DNA of 64,000 nucleotides, from contig JAMPIT010000484.1 in the NCBI GenBank assembly GCA_026261815.1, forward strand, positions 9,274,501 through 9,338,500. The letters run 5' to 3'. Shown here piece by piece: positions 59,297 to 64,000 of this stretch (positions are counted from its first letter, which is position 1; each line of letters begins with the position of its first letter). Position numbers and translations under genes: made by a program. The DNA comes from Monarcha castaneiventris obscurior. Lineage: Eukaryota; Chordata; Aves; Passeriformes; Monarchidae. The notes under the pieces were generated by a model, which had not been told where the DNA came from, did no database searches, and was given only the letters and a program-made list of their open reading frames with translations.

Positions 59297-62200
59297 CTAC
59301 TCGGGATCTGCCCGGCGAGGCTTGATGTCACGGGTCTTCATGTAAGAGAGCAGCTGCTCAGGGATCTCAGCCAGCACGTCCTTGGCCAGGCGGGCCATGC
59401 TCAGCACCTGGTTGCCCGAGTCGTCCACGTAATCCCGAAATGGCACAAACTTTGAGGGCAAGAATGTTGCAGTCTGGTTGAAAAGAACTCTGGTGCTGTG
59501 GGGGTCAGCAAGGGGGACTGAGCATCTCTCACCCGTGGTGGGTTTGGATTCAATGCCAGAGTTACCTGTACAATGTCCCTCTCGGCATACCGTCCCCGGG
59601 AAGACAACCGTACCTCGTCACCGTCGAGCTCCTCCATGGCTGGGGGTGACAGCTGGTGTCACCAAGCCTCAGTGGGGTGAACACCGGGGATGGAAACACC
59701 AGCCCTTTGGATGCCTTTGGCATCCCAGAGGAAGAGATGGTGTTTCCATCCCTCTTGCCTGGTGTCCCCAAGTCCCAACTCACCCTCAAACTCAGCTGGA
59801 CCTACTCCCACAATGATGATGGACATGGGTAGGGAGGAAGCCTGTGGAGCAGAGCCAGGGTGTCAGCCAGAATAGTGCCCATGTGAGGTGAACTCAGAGC
59901 AACAAGGGTGCACTCACGGTGACAATGGCTTCCTTGGTCTGCAGCATGTCAGAGATGACACCGTCGGTGATGATGAGGAGGACATGGTATTGTGAGCCAT
60001 CGGTCACCTGCGCGGCTGTCCTATGGGGAAAAGGGATGGGATCCCTCAAGCACTCCACTGGTGTGGGGCAGTTGGCCCTGCTGTGGGACAGATGGCATTT
60101 GGGGATGGCAAAGGGAGGGAGAGTTGCCCCAGTGCTCACCCAGCCACCTGGTTGATGACAGGAGCAAAGTTGGTAGGACCGTAGAGCTGGACGGTGCGCA
60201 GGCTCTGGAGGTAGGACTCCAGCACACCTTCAATGCCAGCACAGCTGGGGTTCTCCACATTGTTGTTCTGGGGGACAAAGATGGGTGCTTGGAGGAGGAC
60301 CACAGCTCCTGGTGTCCCCCAGGCTGTGGGATGCTGGGGCAGGATGCGACCAGGGTGCTTCCTCCCCCCGCCAAGCTGCTGTGGACACCCCAACACCAGC
60401 TCTGCCCCACAGCCAGGGGATCTGGGTTCACCCTCAGCCCTGTCCCACAGGGAGGGCGCACCAGAGGAAACTGGTGGGAGATCTTGCCGTCAGGTGGGAC
60501 TTTGGCACCAAAGCCGTAGGCAGGGAAGAGCTTGTCACTGTCGTAGTCCTGGATGATTTCCCCCACTGCCTTCAGTGCCAGGGCATAGGCACTCAGCTGG
60601 TAGGGACTCGCGTAGTGCAGCGAGGTGGGCTGTGATGGCAACCCTGCGGCACAGTGCCCATCGCATCCGCCCCATGGCCAGCCCCACGGTGATGGGGACC
60701 CCCCAGACACCAGGTGCACTCACCATTGGAGGCCGTGAAGTCAATGGCAACAGTGAAATTCAGCTGCGTCCTTTAGGGGGAGAGCGAGGGAGGCTGCCGG
60801 CCCCACGGCACAGGGATACCATACCATCTTCCAGCCCTACAGTGCCGGTGTTTCCCTGCCCAGACCCATTGCCTGGGCTCCCCCTTCCCCACCAAGCACC
60901 CCACAGCCCCATGCCACCGTTCTGCATCTACTTCCCAGCCCCACTGCCCACTTGCCGCCCCCAGGCTGCACCTTTGCTGTCACCACTGTCCTTGCCCCGA
61001 GACCCTCAGCCATGGGGGATCTCAAGGAGCCAGGGGGCCCCTGGCCCCCCACTCACCCGCCCCGTATGTAGTCAACGAAGGTGAACTCAGACTCAACAGA
61101 GAAAGAGAGCAGTGTCACCTGTGGACACAGGGGATCAGATCTGGAGCCCCCCCAACCTGGCACACACAGCAGGTGGAGCAGCACCAGCCCTTGGAAGGCA
61201 GGAGGTCCAGGAACTCCCCAGCCCCACTCACAGTGCCAGAATTCACATACTTCTTCTTCTTGCATTTCTTCCTGGGATTCAGCACCTGCAGGCACAAGGG
61301 TGGGTCAGTCCCAGTATGGAGTGCACCCTGCTCTCACCCTGACCCACTACCCTACCTCATACACTGTGAACTGACTCTGTGCTCGAGACAGCTCCCGGTA
61401 GCTGGTGGCAAATTCCCCAATGAAGTCATGGCTGCAGGAGGAACACAGGGGCAGTATGGCTAGGCACCCGGGTGAGAGGTGCCCTGGTAAGCTTCAGCAG
61501 CACCCTGATGTCCCTTGCCTCACCTCCCATCCCGGTCCCAGTCGTACACATCTATCTTCACCGTCCTGAAAGTGAAGGCGCACAGTGGGTGAGCCACCAG
61601 CTAGGCGGGCACAGCCCCTCCAGCCCCTGATTTGGGGACACCCAGCCCCGCAGCCCAACCCACAGTGAGCACCCTGCCCACCAGCTTCCAGCAGAGCCGC
61701 CTTGCCTGCCCAGCCTGCGGCTCTGCTGGGAGGGAAGCAGGAAATTTGGGTCACGGTGGGGGCCTTGGAAAGGAGGGGGATGCCTTTATGTAATTCGGGT
61801 TGCAAAAGAGAAAAAAACCCAATCGGGACCCAGTTCTGAGCTGCCTGCTGCTGCAGGGCCAAGCCCACAAAGAACTGCTCATACCCTGCTCTGGCCCCAT
61901 GGCTGCCCCGTCCCTGTTCCCATCCCCATTCCTGTACCGGTCGTAGTCGCCATTGCAGAGGGCGCGCACGGGGATGGTGAAGGGCTGCCACACCGGGTTG
62001 AGTGTGTTCTTCACCACCTCTGTCTTATGGCAGATAGTAAAGCTGGGGGGACAGGGCAGGGTTGGCCCACGCTGTCTGGTGACACTGGCACCCTGCCTGC
62101 CCCACTGGGTCCCTGTGCTCACGTGCCATCCTCGTTGCTGCGATAGAAGACGAGGAAAGGGTCAGATTTTCCAAAGAAGTCCTTCTTGTCCAGCTTGTTG

Positions 62201-64000
62201 GCACACAGCTGCATCGTGACGATGTCCTGGGGACAGGGACTGTCACTGCCAACCACCTCCTCACCCCTGCCACCAGCAGCTTCTGTACTGAGTGCCCATG
62301 CAGCCCTCTCCTCACTGCAGCTGATACATGGGTACTCACCCGGCAGTTGCTCAGCTCCTCGGCCAGCAGCAGGATAGTCCCACACCGCTTCCCTGGGACA
62401 CCCCTGGAACCAGAGGCACGCAGTCAGCTTGGGGACAAGGAGGACAGTTCAGGGGCAAGAGGTGGGGTCAGGGCTGGGGCTTCTGTCCCACAGCTGGTGG
62501 TGCTTGGCAGTGTGAACAGAATCGCCATCACAGGACATGCAGGGAGGGGTCCAGTGAGGCAGGTGGTGGAGACACAGTGTGGGACCCTCCCACCTCACCA
62601 CACCACAGGGTGTGACTCACGTTAGAGGTCTCTCCAGGCGTCCCCGCTGGGACCCAATCACCTCTCCCAGTGCCACAAACGCCTGCCCCAGGAAGTCCTG
62701 CCCCAAAAAAAGCGCTGTGAGACCCTGGAGGGCTGTTGCCCCAATTCCCCACCACCCACACCCACCCCTTTCTCTCCCAACGCACCCATGAGACCTGCCA
62801 CCAACTTGACTCTGGGCCACCCCAAGTGTCCTGAACCTACACTGTGACCCGAGATCCACCTTGCAGCCCAGGAAGACCCATTGTGCATCCCCAGGACTAC
62901 CCCAGGTGCCTGCTCCATGTGCCTTACACTCATTCTGTGTCCCCAGGGCATCCCCACAGCCCTGGACCCATCCTGTGTACACCCCTGAACTGCTCTGCAT
63001 GCCCTGACCTGTCCTAGATCCCTTGGGCCACCCTACACCCCTCCTGTCCCTCAAAAGCCACCCCCATGGTGGGTCCTGGACCCATCCTGTGTACCCCCCT
63101 GAACTGCTCCACATGCCCTGACCTGTTCTAGATCCCTTGGGCGACCCTACACCCCTCCTGCCCCTCAAAAGCCACCCCCATGTTGTGTCCTGGATCCATC
63201 CTTCCCCACCAGGTACTCCCATGAGGTCTGGGTTCCCAGGGCAGAGCAGAGGCTGGTGAGTGGCAGGCACCTACCTTCTGCCAGTCCCCATGGGGCACGG
63301 AGAGATGGAGAGCAGGTTAGAGCCCTCAGAGGGGCACTTGTCCCACCCCGACAGCACCCACACAGGGCACAGCCTCGGGGTGTCCCACCATGGCGTCACA
63401 CCAGGGCGTCACTACACGCCCCCCCGGCCCAGGCTGTGCTCACCTGCTTTAAAGCGGAGCAGCTCTTGGAGTCCACGTTGTAGCTAGTGTGGGAGAGCAC
63501 AGCCCTGAGCTGGTGCCTGCAGGGATGCTCCAGCGCACAGCCCCACTTCCCCACCCATCCGGGCTATTCGACGCTGTATTCTTATTTATCATCCTTATTT
63601 ATTACTGACTCGGTGCTTTGTTCCACCCTCAGTGGGGCCAAGCCCTTCCCTGGCCACCTTACTCACACATCGAAGCGGAGGTTTTGCTTCTCCTCGAAGT
63701 AGTAGTCGAGGACAAACTTGCGGACAAAGTCAGGGTTCAGGGTGTTGTCGATCACTTCGGTGCGTCCGAACTGCAGGGAGAGGGGTGAGGGTGGCCCCCC
63801 CAGGACCCGTCCCCATCGCAGCTGCCTCGGCGCTAATCCCGGTGGAGGATTAGCGCTGCTGGCGGGGCCGGATCATTAGCGTGGACACGGGTGGCCATAT
63901 GGGCCCGTTTAACCCAGCCGGGGATTAGCCAGGAGAGGGGGCCACGCTCACCTCCTTCCACTCGCTGCTCCCCGAGACCTGCACAAAGAGGACCACCACT
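59297..64000 (-). CDS. CPNE9: CPNE9, copine family Ca2+-dependent membrane-binding protein, 5' part cut off
   Basis: Copines bind phospholipid membranes through two C2 domains in response to calcium. Eighteen coding exons are visible: 63952-64000 (cut by the window edge), 63667-63770, 63444-63483, 62621-62697, 62340-62403, 62123-62226, 61938-62042, 61524-61565, 61356-61431, 61232-61285, 61057-61118, 60724-60770, 60462-60643, 60140-60267, 59918-60020, 59784-59841, 59566-59639 and 59297-59449. Phases agree. Seen in order: end of C2A ([15 protein letters not shown]), linker [18 protein letters not shown]2B ([32 protein letters not shown]), then a von Willebrand A domain with a DFTASNG MIDAS-like motif, [30 protein letters not shown] and [11 protein letters not shown]. 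The C terminus is [19 protein letters not shown]...ADPE. The symbol comes from position next to BRPF1; other copines are similar. Early exons lie outside the window. Confidence 0.9.
62961..63188. repeat. 114-bp tandem duplication in a CPNE9 intron
   Basis: The unit starting cctggacccatcctgtgtac begins at 62961 and 63075, with its end repeating before a third partial start at 63189. The copies differ at only a few bases. Confidence 0.9.

Noticed and set aside
59450..59473. Alternative acceptor that would add TATFLPSK to CPNE9
   Set aside because: Copines read directly from DIVQ to FVPFRDY. The acceptor after ccctcaaag reproduces that join, so the longer exon is less likely.

Overview
The window is vertebrate nuclear DNA, most likely from a bird. 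It holds a compact, GC-rich block of spliced genes whose order matches human 3p25.3: PRRT3, CRELD1, IL17RC, IL17RE, JAGN1, RPUSD3, TTLL3, ARPC4, TADA3, CAMK1, OGG1, BRPF1 and CPNE9. Introns are often only 70-150 bp, genes abut one another, and the sequence is dense in CpG, as on avian microchromosomes. The species cannot be fixed from sequence alone, and another sauropsid is possible. Every gene was read by hand from splice sites, reading phase and remembered family sequences, so products are well supported while individual exon edges still need transcript data.

Layout. Positions 1-6450 are comparatively AT-rich and hold the last two coding exons of a meiotic coiled-coil gene, IHO1 (+). From 6450 to about 8900 I see no gene. 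A CpG-rich promoter near 8900-9700 leads into PRRT3 (+). PRRT3 converges on CRELD1 (-), which is followed upstream by two tandem interleukin-17 receptor genes, IL17RC (-) and IL17RE (-), and then JAGN1 (-). JAGN1 and RPUSD3 (+) are divergent, with 302 bp between start codons. RPUSD3 converges on TTLL3 (-). ARPC4 (-) lies just upstream of TTLL3 and diverges from TADA3 (+). CAMK1 (+) follows and converges on OGG1 (-). BRPF1 (-) fills 46.1-58.0 kb, and CPNE9 (-) runs off the right edge.

Functions are mostly unrelated housekeeping and signalling roles: chromatin (BRPF1, TADA3), DNA repair (OGG1), actin (ARPC4), tubulin glycylation (TTLL3), RNA modification (RPUSD3), ER and secretory function (JAGN1, CRELD1), calcium signalling (CAMK1, CPNE9) and mucosal cytokine reception (IL17RC, IL17RE). 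Their grouping looks like old conserved synteny, not a pathway cluster.

I found no new biological system. The points most worth a second look are the interleaved CAMK1/OGG1 polyadenylation signals, the IL17RC stop codon inside its own AATAAA, the loss of the Asp-Leu-Trp motif in the IL17RC SEFIR domain, the missing catalytic Asp in RPUSD3, IHO1 placed beside PRRT3, CIDEC missing between JAGN1 and RPUSD3, and a 29-residue tandem repeat in the TTLL3 tail.
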